Source: an uncultured Bacteroidales bacterium
GTDB lineage: Bacteria > Bacteroidota > Bacteroidia > Bacteroidales > Muribaculaceae
Direction of reading: 5' to 3'
NCBI GenBank assembly: GCA_902781045.1
Contig: CACZHT010000029.1
Span: 1 to 38,184, forward strand
DNA length: 38,184 bases
The translations under genes were made by a program, and so were the position numbers. A model generated the notes under the pieces. The model was not told the DNA's origin. It saw nothing but the letters and a program-made list of their open reading frames with translations, and did no database searches. Positions 30,684-38,184 of this stretch are shown piece after piece (position 1 is the first letter of the stretch; each line of letters begins with the position of its first letter).

Positions 30684-32990
30684 ATGGAAAAGAAAGAACC
30701 CGTCATTGATTTCTCGGCCATCGTCCAGCGCTACCGGCGCTACTGGTGGCTGTTCTTGCTATCGCTGCTGGCGTGCATCGCTGTGGCAGTGATGTATCTC
30801 AAGGTTAAGAAACCCGTTTTCCTGGTCCAGTCCATTGTTCTGGTCGACCCGGAAGACAACGCCAAGCCCGGAGCGTCGAGCATGGGCAGCTCGCTGCTTA
30901 AGAGCATGGCCCTGGGCGGTGGCTCGCGCGTCGAGGATGAGATTGTGGTCATGGGCTCGCACCACCTGCGCATGCTCATGGTCAAGGAGCTGCGTCTCAA
31001 CCGCACCTACATCGAGCGCAAGAGTTTCTTCGACCGCGTGGACCACTACAACGACTCGCCCATCGAGGTCGATGCACCAGAGACATTGTTCGACACCCTC
31101 TCGACCAGCATGCAGTTCAAGGTCAAGACCACGGCCGACGGCAAAGCCGACATCAAGGTCAAGAAGGGGCGCTTCAAGACCCTGGCCGAGGCAAGCGGTG
31201 TGACTCTGCCCGCCACTGTCAAGACACCTTACGGCATGTTCCAGGTCAAGCGCACGGCCTACTACAAGCCTGGCAAGGAATACAACATCACTGCAGCCGT
31301 CACCGGCAACATCCCCAAGGCCGAGGCCCTGAGCCACGTCATGGTGGCCGAGCTGCTGCGCAAAAAGGCCAACGCCATTGACCTCAATACTCGCGAGACC
31401 AACATCCAGCGGGGGCGAGACATGCTCAACACCATCATTCGACTCTACAATGAGCGAGGACAGAACGAGAAAGACCAGCAGGCCATCAACACTGCCAAAT
31501 TTATTGACGACCGCCTCGAACTGGTCTATCGCAACCTCATGGGCAGTGAGGCCGAGATTGAGGCATACAAGCGCTCACACAACCTTGTCGACCCCGAGCT
31601 GCAGGCCAAGAGCGTCATCGGACGCCAGGACATGGCCGACCAGGCCATCATCAACCTGGAGGCACGATACCGCATCGTGAGCATGATCAAGGATTTTGTC
31701 GCCGACCCGGCCAACAAGCACTCGTTTATCCCCTTCAGTGCCGACTCGACGGCGGCAACCAGTGCCATCACGGCCTACAACAGCTTGATTATGCAGCGCA
31801 TGAAGCTCGAGAACTCGGCCCTGAGCGACAACCCGTCGATGCAACGGCTAGACAACCAAATCGAGGCCATGCGGGCCAATGTCGTCAGTGGAGTGGACAA
31901 CACCCTGCGGGCGTTGCGCGTGCAGCTGGCCAAGGCCGGAACGGTCAGCGGCAACGCGGCTGGCACCATGCGCTCAATCCCCACCACCGAGCGGCAGACA
32001 CGCGCGCTATATCGCCAGCAGGGCATACAGAATGAGATTTACACCTTCCTGCTGCAGAAGCGCGAAGAGAACGCGCTCGTGCTGGCCGCAACCACGCCCA
32101 AGGGCAAGGTCGTCGACCAGCCTTACGGCAAGTCCGAACCGCTCTCGCCCAACAAGCCCCTGGTGTTCTTGCTGGCACTGCTGGCAGCAATGGCCATTCC
32201 GGTCTTCTTGCTGGCCATCAAGAACTTGTTCACCACACGGTTTGCCTCGCAGGAACAGCTGGAGGCACTCACCGCGATGCCTGTCATCGGACACATCCAC
32301 CACAACCGTCACGATGACCAGCTTGTCGTGCAGGACGGACGCAACTGGAGCATCGTCGAGCTTTTCCGCTATGTCCGCAACAATGTGCAGTTCATGATGC
32401 CCGAACCCACCGACAAGGTGGTGCTGGTCACTTCCAGCGTCAGCGGCGAGGGCAAGTCGTTTGTCTCGCTCAATCTGGCCGCAGCCTTCGCGCTGCTGGG
32501 CAAGCGGGTGGCACTGGTCGGAATGGACATCCGCAAGCCCACGTTGGCACAGATGACACACCTGCGCGAGGCACCGGGAGTGACGGCTTTCCTCTCGCAG
32601 CAGGGCACGGCACTGGACGACATTGCCCAGCCCTTGCAGCAGGTGCCGGGACTGGACGTGCTGGTGGGCGGGACCGTACCGCCCAACCCGTCCGAGTTGC
32701 TGCTGGGCAAGCGCACTGAGCAGCTCTTCGACCAGCTGCGACACACCTACGATGTCATCGTTGTCGATTCGGCGCCCATTGCCATGGTCAGCGACACGTT
32801 CTCGCTCACGCGGTTTGCCGATGTCACCGTCGGTGTCACGCGGGCCAACCGCACGCGGCGAACCATGGTCAAGCAATTTGACCGACTGGTGGCCGAGGGA
32901 CGACTCAAGAACCTTGGGCTGGTCATCAACGATACCAAGCCCAGCCAGGACAATGGTTACGGCTATGGCTATGGCGACACCGACGAATAG
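30684..32990 (+). CDS. Wzz/ExoP-type chain-length regulator fused to a BY-kinase
   Basis: A 768-residue inner-membrane protein controlling polysaccharide chain length and export. A Wzz domain begins at residue 5, with membrane segment 1 at about 19-38 and membrane segment 2 at about 492-516 (PLVFLLALLAAMAIPVFLLAI); the periplasmic part between is largely helical. The cytoplasmic bacterial tyrosine kinase carries Walker A SSVSGEGKS (about 584-592), Walker A' VALVGMDIRKPTL (about 609-621) and Walker B VIVVDSAP (about 691-698). A short tyrosine cluster, NGYGYGYGDTDE, forms the C-terminus, the usual autophosphorylation site. It pairs with the upstream export lipoprotein. The last 20 or more bases overlap the next gene. 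Confidence 0.95.
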   Translation: MEKKEPVIDFSAIVQRYRRYWWLFLLSLLACIAVAVMYLKVKKPVFLVQSIVLVDPEDNAKPGASSMGSSLLKSMALGGGSRVEDEIVVMGSHHLRMLMVKELRLNRTYIERKSFFDRVDHYNDSPIEVDAPETLFDTLSTSMQFKVKTTADGKADIKVKKGRFKTLAEASGVTLPATVKTPYGMFQVKRTAYYKPGKEYNITAAVTGNIPKAEALSHVMVAELLRKKANAIDLNTRETNIQRGRDMLNTIIRLYNERGQNEKDQQAINTAKFIDDRLELVYRNLMGSEAEIEAYKRSHNLVDPELQAKSVIGRQDMADQAIINLEARYRIVSMIKDFVADPANKHSFIPFSADSTAATSAITAYNSLIMQRMKLENSALSDNPSMQRLDNQIEAMRANVVSGVDNTLRALRVQLAKAGTVSGNAAGTMRSIPTTERQTRALYRQQGIQNEIYTFLLQKREENALVLAATTPKGKVVDQPYGKSEPLSPNKPLVFLLALLAAMAIPVFLLAIKNLFTTRFASQEQLEALTAMPVIGHIHHNRHDDQLVVQDGRNWSIVELFRYVRNNVQFMMPEPTDKVVLVTSSVSGEGKSFVSLNLAAAFALLGKRVALVGMDIRKPTLAQMTHLREAPGVTAFLSQQGTALDDIAQPLQQVPGLDVLVGGTVPPNPSELLLGKRTEQLFDQLRHTYDVIVVDSAPIAMVSDTFSLTRFADVTVGVTRANRTRRTMVKQFDRLVAEGRLKNLGLVINDTKPSQDNGYGYGYGDTDE

Positions 32991-34362
32991 CCGCAGCAGG
33001 CTCTTCTGCCAACTGGTCTTCTGGGTTGTCTTCTGGGTGTGGGGCACCTACGGCTTTCTGGCCGACGATGTCTTCAGACCACTGCAGCAGGCACGATCGG
33101 CGGTGATGTGGGGGCTTGACGCAGTCATCGCACTCATGGCGGTCACCGTGGTCAGGAGGCGATGGGCCATTGCCATCACCGTGGCGTTTGCCGCGTTGGC
33201 GTGGCTGGTCACATGCCGACTTAACCACGAGGCCACGTTGTTCTGGATTAACGGCATGCGCGAGTTCATCGGCCTGCTCATGGTCTATCCTGTCATGCTC
33301 TTTATCTTCGACGACCCTGACAGCCGCGAGCGCTTTCTCGACTCCTTCGACCGCCAGGGACTCTATTTCATCATCGTTCAGGCCTTCTGCATCGTGGTGC
33401 AGCTGTTCATGCATGGTGCCGGCGACCTTGTCGGCGGGGGATATGGGCACTACTATTCGGGCCAAGTCTCGGTCACCATCTATCTCATCTCGTTCTTCCT
33501 GTTGCGCCGGCGCATCGACCCCGACCACTTCTTGTCCAGTCTGGCACAGAACAAGGTTTATCTCATCCTCTTGCTGCCCACTTTTCTCAACGAGACCAAG
33601 GTGAGCTTTGTCATGCTCGCGCTCTATTTCTTGCTGCTCGCGCCCATCGACCGCAAGCTGCTGCTGCGTCTGCTGTTCATCGGCCCGGTCGTTGCGCTGC
33701 TGCTATGGGCCGGATTGTTCCTCTACACCTACACCACGTCGCTCAGCCAGAGTGGCATCTACTTCTCATCGGTTGAGGATGTGGTGGCCTACTTTGTGCT
33801 CGACGACCTCGACAAGGTGGAGGGCGATGCCAAGTGGAACATTGAGAACAACCGTGGTGTGGCCGATGTGCCGCGCTTCACCAAGCTGGCCTATCTGGCG
33901 GTGCTCAACCAGCAGGAGCCGGGGCATGTGATGGCCGGATTCGGCGTGGGGCACTTCAAGGGCGGAACACAGATGGCCGCATCCGAGTTCGCGCGCACCT
34001 ACGACTGGCTGCTCATGGGATCGGTGCCTTACGTCTTCCACATCTACATCCAGCTGGGTGTCATCGGACTGATTCTGTTGCAGCTCTATTTCGCCTTCCT
34101 TGCGCTCAAGCGGCCCCAGTGGGCCACTGGCCGCGATGTCAATCTCCAGCTCATGCTCCTCATGGTTGTCCTGCTGGTCTACATCTACAACGACATGTTG
34201 CGCAACCTGGCTTTCTGCATGCTCCTGTTCGCCCTCCTGGCCGCCTCTTGGCGACCCACCCCCCTCCCGTCCGCCCTCCCGTCCGCCAGCCCGTCCCCCA
34301 GCCCGTCCCCCAGTCCGTCTGCCAGTCCGTCAACCATGTCGCGGCTTAATCGCGGCCACTAA
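32971..34362 (+). CDS. O-antigen/capsule polymerase-like membrane protein (Wzy-like)
   Basis: A polytopic protein of about 463 residues with ten or more hydrophobic segments and the general look of Wzy/O-antigen ligase proteins: a mid-protein VGGGYGHYYSGQVSVTIYLISFFLLRR, a large loop near residues 250-340 (NNRGVADVPRFTKLAYLAVLNQQEP, MAGFGVGHFKGG) and hydrophobic ends. Sequence conservation in this class is low, so the assignment rests on topology and on position between the BY-kinase and flippase genes. Starts at 32953, 32965 and 32971 are all in frame and overlap the kinase gene; 32971 gives MATPTNSRSRLFCQL. The C-terminus is a PSxx repeat tail encoded by a 12-bp tandem repeat plus a fragment of intergenic repeat. 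Confidence 0.75.
   Translation: MATPTNSRSRLFCQLVFWVVFWVWGTYGFLADDVFRPLQQARSAVMWGLDAVIALMAVTVVRRRWAIAITVAFAALAWLVTCRLNHEATLFWINGMREFIGLLMVYPVMLFIFDDPDSRERFLDSFDRQGLYFIIVQAFCIVVQLFMHGAGDLVGGGYGHYYSGQVSVTIYLISFFLLRRRIDPDHFLSSLAQNKVYLILLLPTFLNETKVSFVMLALYFLLLAPIDRKLLLRLLFIGPVVALLLWAGLFLYTYTTSLSQSGIYFSSVEDVVAYFVLDDLDKVEGDAKWNIENNRGVADVPRFTKLAYLAVLNQQEPGHVMAGFGVGHFKGGTQMAASEFARTYDWLLMGSVPYVFHIYIQLGVIGLILLQLYFAFLALKRPQWATGRDVNLQLMLLMVVLLVYIYNDMLRNLAFCMLLFALLAASWRPTPLPSALPSASPSPSPSPSPSASPSTMSRLNRGH
34264..34335 (+). repeat. 12-bp tandem repeat inside the polymerase gene end
   Basis: Six 12-base units (CTCCCGTCCGCC twice, AGCCCGTCCCCC twice, then AGTCCGTCTGCC and AGTCCGTCAACC) encode a PSAL/PSAS/PSPS tail. 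The frame is kept because 12 is a multiple of three, so copy-number change would vary tail length only. Confidence 0.9.
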
Positions 34363-34377
34363 AATCTAAAGAAAACG

Positions 34378-35646
34378 ATGGCCCCTAACCTCTATCTCTG
34401 GTCGCTCTTCGAGCGCTTCGGTGCCAGTGCGGTCTCACTGGTGGGTAACATCGTGCTCGCCGCCCTGCTCACGCCCGACGACTTCGGCCTGGTCGCCATG
34501 CTGGGAGTCTTCACCTCGCTCGTCTATGCGCTCGTCGACTGTGGCATGAGCGATGGCTTGCTGCGTGAAGCCCAGCCCACCGACCGCGACTTCAACACCA
34601 TGTTCTATTTTAATGTTGCCGCTGGTGTGCTCATCGGGTTGCTTTTTGTCGCGCTGTCGCCGGTTGTCGCACATTTCTTCGGTCGCGCCGAGTTGCAGCC
34701 TGTCATGGCGGTGTTGGGGCTGGGCCCGGTGTTCAGTGGACTCACCATAGCGCAGACCACACGGCTGCGCAGTCAGTTGCGCTTCAGGCGTGTTGCGCAC
34801 ATCAATGTTGGTGCTATTGTTCTCGCTCTCACCGTGGCCATCGTCATGGCATGGCAGGGCTTGCGCTATTGGGCCATGGTTGAGTTGCAGGTAGGCTTCT
34901 CGTTTTTCTATTGGGTACTGCTCCTGGTTGCTTCGAGGTGGCATTTGCGTTGGGAGTTCGACACCGCGAGGTTCAAGCAATTGTGGCGCTTTGGTGTCAA
35001 TTTGCTCATGTCCACTCTGGTCGTGCAACTGTCGCAGAACATTGTTGCCGCTTTGCTGGGCAAGTTCTACAGTGCCACACAAGCCGGCTTCATGGGGCAG
35101 GCGCAGAAGCTGCAGCAGGCACCGGTGGCTGCACTCGAGAGCGGGGTGAGCAACGCCACCTATGTCATGATGGCCAAGGAAAACGATCACGGCCGTCAAG
35201 AGCAAGCCTTCGTGCGAGTGTTCCGCATCTTCACCTTGATTCTTCTTCTGGGGTGTGCACTGGGCGTTGTCTTCAGTCGCCCAATCATTGAGCTGATTTT
35301 CCCTGACCGATGGCTTCCCACCGTCCCCTATCTGCAGTTGCTGTTGGGGTGGGCTATGGTCTATCCCGTGGGAGGCTACATGATGGCTATGCTCAAGTTG
35401 CGCGACCGCACCGCCATCGTCCGCAACATCATCGTTTCCGAGCGCACTGCCATTATTCTTGCTGCGTTGTTGCTTTGGCCTTGGGGCGTGGCTGCAATGA
35501 TAGTCGCTTTCATGGTCATCTCGGCTCTTGTTGTCCTTTGTTACATCTGGCAAGTCTCCCGCGTCACCAGCATCCCGCCAGCCCGCTTCATCACCATCTA
35601 TCTCCTCAATCTCCTCCCAGCAGCCCTTATCCTCCTCTTACTCTAG
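34378..35646 (+). CDS. Wzx-like polysaccharide flippase (MVF/PST superfamily)
   Basis: A 422-residue polytopic protein of the lipopolysaccharide biosynthesis flippase type, expected to move lipid-linked repeat units across the inner membrane. The N-terminus has the diagnostic LWSLFERFGASAVSLVGNIVLAALLTPDDFGLVAM, and the middle has FGVNLLMSTLVVQLSQNIVAALLGKFYSATQAGFMGQAQKLQQAPVAALESGVSNATYVMMA and MYPVGGY-like AMVYPVGGYMMAMLKLRDRT. About 12 membrane segments are visible. Many relatives are 470-490 residues with 14 segments, so this one looks short at the C-terminus, ending LLNLLPAALILLLL. It stops exactly where the composition turns AT-rich at 35647, which suggests truncation or a recombination joint. 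15 bases separate it from the polymerase gene. Confidence 0.85.
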   Translation: MAPNLYLWSLFERFGASAVSLVGNIVLAALLTPDDFGLVAMLGVFTSLVYALVDCGMSDGLLREAQPTDRDFNTMFYFNVAAGVLIGLLFVALSPVVAHFFGRAELQPVMAVLGLGPVFSGLTIAQTTRLRSQLRFRRVAHINVGAIVLALTVAIVMAWQGLRYWAMVELQVGFSFFYWVLLLVASRWHLRWEFDTARFKQLWRFGVNLLMSTLVVQLSQNIVAALLGKFYSATQAGFMGQAQKLQQAPVAALESGVSNATYVMMAKENDHGRQEQAFVRVFRIFTLILLLGCALGVVFSRPIIELIFPDRWLPTVPYLQLLLGWAMVYPVGGYMMAMLKLRDRTAIVRNIIVSERTAIILAALLLWPWGVAAMIVAFMVISALVVLCYIWQVSRVTSIPPARFITIYLLNLLPAALILLLL

Positions 35647-36353
35647 GGACAAAAAGCTAGTGATTGAAGCAAATTGTTGATATGTTGTGAATTGTCTCGT
35701 GGTTAATAATTATTAACGGTGATAATTTGGACAATTCAGAAAAATGACTTACCTTCACACTGTTTTCAGAAAAGTGAAATGAGTTCTTTGAACTAATTTG
35801 TGATAAAATAATATGAAGCATCCAGAGGCAGCTTAGGTGCTGGTCCAACCGAGCGAGTCATGAACGCCACGGTGGGAAAATAGATGTGAATTATTAGAGT
35901 TTGTAAACTTAATAATTAAATATGATTTATGACGATACTATTAAGACATTTTGATAACTAATCGTGGGAGACCCGCATGGTGTCAGCTGCAAGTGTGGTA
36001 CACCTTTCATAACATGGATGGCAAGGGATAATACCATCTAGTATTCTATATTTATAATGTTAAACACAAATTAATACCACAAAAAATTACGACTTATAAT
36101 GTATATCGTCTCTTAAAATTAATTAGGATGATACAATTAAGATTGGATAAACGGAATAAGAAAAAATTATAGAAAGCGATCTAATTGGTGTTGTAATCGT
36201 TGTAACAAGAAAAGTATTAGGGGGAAAGTCTACTCTTAATGAGAAATCTTTGAATCGAGTTGAGAGGTTGGCTGCGAGGAATTGTACCTGATATCGTGGG
36301 ACAAAAGAGCGTGAAGCCATAATATTTATTAGTGAAACCAATCAAATTATCAG
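35647..36353. other. 707-base AT-rich non-coding region with many small inverted repeats
   Basis: No open frame with a recognisable product is present. Visible structure: outer arms TGAATTGTC (35688-35696) and GACAATTCA (35730-35738) around the perfect palindrome GTTAATAATTATTAAC (35702-35717); TTCAC/GTGAA (35754-35778); AGTTC-TTT-GAACT (35782-35794); CAGC/GCTG (35829-35842); GTGGG-AGA-CCCGC (35964-35976); GGTGT/ACACC (35979-36004). Two GC-richer islands (about 35820-35880 and 35962-36035) sit in AT-rich surroundings, as in many structured RNAs. I do not recognise the family. Confidence 0.5.
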
Positions 36354-36371
36354 ATGTACGACAAGTTAAAG
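36160..36371 (+). pseudogene. Possible decayed coding fragment with one in-frame TGA
   Basis: This frame is open except for a single TGA at 36289-36291. It reads IIESDLIGVVIVVTRKVLG, then KSLNRVERLAARNC, stop, YRGTKEREAIIFISETNQ. The composition is protein-like and no start codon is available. It could be the remnant of a gene or chance. The last bases overlap the start of the next gene. Confidence 0.25.
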
Positions 36372-37097
36372 AATATCATCAGCGAGGCAGTGCGAGATGC
36401 CATGAACGAGGTTAGACCTATGTGGATGACAGGATACCACAGGCTCACAGAGGCCAAACTGAACCGCATCATGAAACACGGAGATAGTGGAATGGTTATC
36501 ATATCCGCCAACCGAAGCGGTGTGCATTCTGACAACCCGAACAGTGACCTCACCGCTGAATACGCGGAATGGTTGGACAAGAACGGAATGGGCAACACGG
36601 AAGAGAACGAGGGGATATTCCTCAAGGAGCGCAACAAAGACGCAAACCGCAAACTGATAGGGCGGATAAAGGCAAGCGGACTGTCATACACTCCCGTGTA
36701 CGGTGGATACCACGGGCGAGACTCGGTGCAGGATGGCTTCAAACCATATTACATAGTATACGCAAAGGACAGAAGTGGCGGTACTGTGGATTTCGAGACA
36801 TTGTTTGATCTCGCCAAGGACTGGTGTGGACAGTTCAAACAAGATAGTGTGTATGTTCAGCCGCCGTTCGAAGCGCCAATGTATATTGACTGCAACGGTA
36901 ACAGGGTGGACAAATCATCATCGAAGAACTTCAAATTCAATCGAGACAACGAAGAGTTCTGCACCACCACGAAGTGCAAGCACACAGCACCGCAACGCTT
37001 CACGGCAGACATCAATTTCGAGTCGTTCTATCACAAGGGCGTGTCATCCTATGTTGACCGTATGAGAAGATCAAAAGGCGGAGAGTTCATTCTATGA
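36354..37097 (+). CDS. Hypothetical protein, first of a paralogous pair (phage/mobile-element-like)
   Basis: A 247-residue soluble protein with no signal peptide or membrane segment. It begins with a short amphipathic helix, MYDKLKNIISEAVRDAMNEV, then LTEAKLNRIMK, a strand GMVIISANRSG, a helix NRKLIGRIKASGL, a strand YTPVYGGYHG, and later FETLFDLAKDWCGQFKQDSVYVQ and MYIDCNGNRV. The same order of elements appears in the next gene. N-terminal helices of the kind (L)xESxLxxIIxxxV are frequent in proteins of Bacteroidales phages and mobile elements (general impression, not a search result). Function unknown. Base composition is lower in GC than in the core genes. The start at 36354 is the first ATG of the frame. 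Confidence 0.75.
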   Translation: MYDKLKNIISEAVRDAMNEVRPMWMTGYHRLTEAKLNRIMKHGDSGMVIISANRSGVHSDNPNSDLTAEYAEWLDKNGMGNTEENEGIFLKERNKDANRKLIGRIKASGLSYTPVYGGYHGRDSVQDGFKPYYIVYAKDRSGGTVDFETLFDLAKDWCGQFKQDSVYVQPPFEAPMYIDCNGNRVDKSSSKNFKFNRDNEEFCTTTKCKHTAPQRFTADINFESFYHKGVSSYVDRMRRSKGGEFIL

Positions 37098-37149
37098 TGA
37101 GGTTTGGATATTCATCGGTGACTACTAAACATATCAAAATTATTTCCAA

Positions 37150-37935
37150 ATGAAAAAGACAACATATTTGCAAGAAAGTGATTTGCGACGCATCATACAC
37201 AAAACCGTTAAAACGACACTGCATGAAATGTATGAGTACCGCGTTAACGAGGTGCGCAACTTCAACAATGTGATTTGCGCCACAAAGCAGCGCATTAACG
37301 AAAGCAATATCAACAGGATGCTGCAATGGCTGAAGGATTGTGACTGCGCATTCATCAGTGCCTTCCGCAGTGAGTTGAAAGACATTAGAGACAAAAAGTC
37401 AACTTACCTCGGTCCTGATAAGAACTGGGAGGAGGGCAAGCGTTTTACCCATGAGGAAAACCGTCAGAAAACCACGTTGATGGTGGCGGAACTGTTGCAG
37501 TTAGGATATGGTGTAACCAAAATAAAGGGTGTTTGTCCTGAAGGGATGACCGATGTGTCTTCTGAGGAATCATACTTGGTTGTCAACCGTGATGATGACA
37601 GTAATTTCTTGGACAATTTATTGCGCATTGCCGAGTATTACAACCAAGATTCAATTTACTACAAAGCAAGAGGTAAAACTAAGGGGAACTTGATAGGCAC
37701 AAACAATTGTGGTTGCCCCGGATATCATCAAAATGATGGAGATAGCGAAATGGAAACCAATTCTGCTTCTACCTTTATGTCAAAGTTGGGGAACATAGTA
37801 TTCTCCTTAGTTGGAAAAGAAGCACTTGATTTCTGGCAGAATATGGTTGCCGGCAGGATGCTAATCAAGGAAGATATCCATCCGTTGACAAGAATGGTGA
37901 TGGGCGAGGCATTACGAGAAATGAGAAATAATTAG
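37150..37935 (+). CDS. Hypothetical protein, second of a paralogous pair
   Basis: A 261-residue soluble protein distantly similar to its neighbour. It has the N-terminal helix YLQESDLRRIIHKTVKTTLHEM, then RINESNINRMLQWL, a strand CAFISAFRSELKD, NRQKTTLMVAELLQLGYGV, ESYLVVNRDD, and LLRIAEYYNQDSIYYKARGKTKG, matching in order the corresponding elements of the 36354 protein. It carries an additional C-terminal segment of about 60 residues (FMSKLGNIVFSLVGKEALDFWQNMVAGRM). Only 52 bases separate the two, so they are likely cotranscribed. No catalytic motif is evident. A CGCPG near residue 190 is unpaired and probably not a metal site. GC content is low. Confidence 0.75.
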   Translation: MKKTTYLQESDLRRIIHKTVKTTLHEMYEYRVNEVRNFNNVICATKQRINESNINRMLQWLKDCDCAFISAFRSELKDIRDKKSTYLGPDKNWEEGKRFTHEENRQKTTLMVAELLQLGYGVTKIKGVCPEGMTDVSSEESYLVVNRDDDSNFLDNLLRIAEYYNQDSIYYKARGKTKGNLIGTNNCGCPGYHQNDGDSEMETNSASTFMSKLGNIVFSLVGKEALDFWQNMVAGRMLIKEDIHPLTRMVMGEALREMRNN

Positions 37936-38077
37936 AGAGTAACAGACTGCAGAACCATTATGCAGATGATAGACTACCCACTACCAGGGCACAGCGCGGT
38001 CATAATTCTCAATTCTTCTATATAATATAGGTGTAGGGCCCACATGAAATTTTTTTTGTAAAAAAGTTGGCGAAAAA

Positions 38078-38110
38078 TTTGGTCAGTTCGGAAAAGTGGT
38101 TGTACCTTTG
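38078..38110 (+). promoter_or_regulatory. Strong promoter, probably of an rRNA operon
   Basis: TTTG (38078-38081), 21 bases, TACCTTTG (38103-38110), followed by CACC. Upstream, 38047-38077 is rich in T and A runs like an UP element. It reads out of the window to the right. Nothing else is supported in 37936-38077. Confidence 0.7.
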
Positions 38111-38184
38111 CACCGCTTTTCGCCCGAGGGGCGATGAGCGGGAGAGATCCTTGACATGATTCGCAACCGATTTAGGTAAAGACG
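38111..38184 (+). other. Leader resembling the start of an rRNA operon transcript
   Basis: After the promoter comes GAGAGATCCTTGACATGATT and then AACCGATTTAGGTAAAGACG. The AGAGATC-TTGACAT stretch resembles what I know of Bacteroidales 16S rRNA operon leaders. The 16S gene itself would lie beyond the window edge, so this is a probable but unproven assignment. Confidence 0.5.

Noticed and set aside
32623..32952. Long N-terminal extension of the Wzy-like protein
   Set aside because: It is the kinase gene read in another frame; the membrane protein begins at 32953-32971.
35820..36040. Group II intron, retron or a named large RNA
   Set aside because: No domain V-like hairpin, reverse transcriptase or other diagnostic motif could be identified, so only an unnamed structured region is reported.
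36123..36341. Minus-strand 72-codon frame in the AT-rich region
   Set aside because: No family resemblance and no promoter; the opposite strand is at least as protein-like.
1..38184. tRNA genes
   Set aside because: No cloverleaf with a T-arm GTTCRA and matching acceptor stem was found by eye on either strand; a tRNAscan run would settle it.

Overview
The window looks like a chromosome segment of a fairly GC-rich gut-type Bacteroidales (Muribaculaceae or Prevotellaceae would fit; this is inference). The evidence is the Bacteroidota promoter grammar (TTTG, about 19-21 bases, TAnnTTTG) in front of many genes, secreted proteins ending in a type IX secretion-like C-terminal tag, a DUF2027/Smr protein, a gliding lineage-style polysaccharide export module with a BY-kinase, and few Shine-Dalgarno-like leaders.

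Layout. 1-648 (minus) is the N-terminal part of an AAA-ATPase-like/PD-(D/E)XK family protein that runs off the left edge. 905-4790 is a housekeeping run: yceD, rpmF, fabH, era, pfkA. 5046-9676 is a two-gene secreted pair: a small beta-propeller-like protein and a 1,259-residue protein with an amidase_3-like domain and a type IX tag. 9882-11257 holds two tandem deoxynucleoside kinases. 11780-17352 holds two paralogous secreted proteins with InlB-like repeats and the same tag. guaA (17734-19278) and miaA (minus, 19701-20579) follow. 20677-24911 is a membrane group (AI-2E family transporter, MgtC/SapB protein, CPA2 antiporter with TrkA-C domains). 25071-28519 is a lipoprotein with an Ig-like domain translationally abutting an AgcS-type alanine/glycine symporter. 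28595-29656 (minus) is the DUF2027/Smr protein. 29824-35646 is a polysaccharide assembly module: Wza-like export lipoprotein, Wzz/BY-kinase, Wzy-like polymerase, Wzx-like flippase, without any glycosyltransferase in the window.

At 35647 composition switches abruptly to AT-rich. About 700 bases without an intact gene, but dense in small inverted repeats, precede two tandem paralogous proteins of unknown function (36354-37935) with phage/mobile-element flavour. The window ends in a strong Bacteroidota promoter and a leader resembling that of an rRNA operon.

The intergenic DNA is unusually rich. Between 9.7 and 19.7 kb almost every gene is followed by the same modular cassette: an A/T-rich micro-repeat, a GACCGCC/GGCGGTC terminator hairpin, a C-rich head, a GAACGGTGCGACA unit (tandemly amplified once) and a long GC-rich hairpin whose arms vary in a compensatory way between copies. 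There is also a MITE-like element with terminal inverted repeats and candidate target duplication, a perfect 37-bp inverted repeat spanning exactly the gap between two convergent stop codons, and a long hairpin in the era leader.
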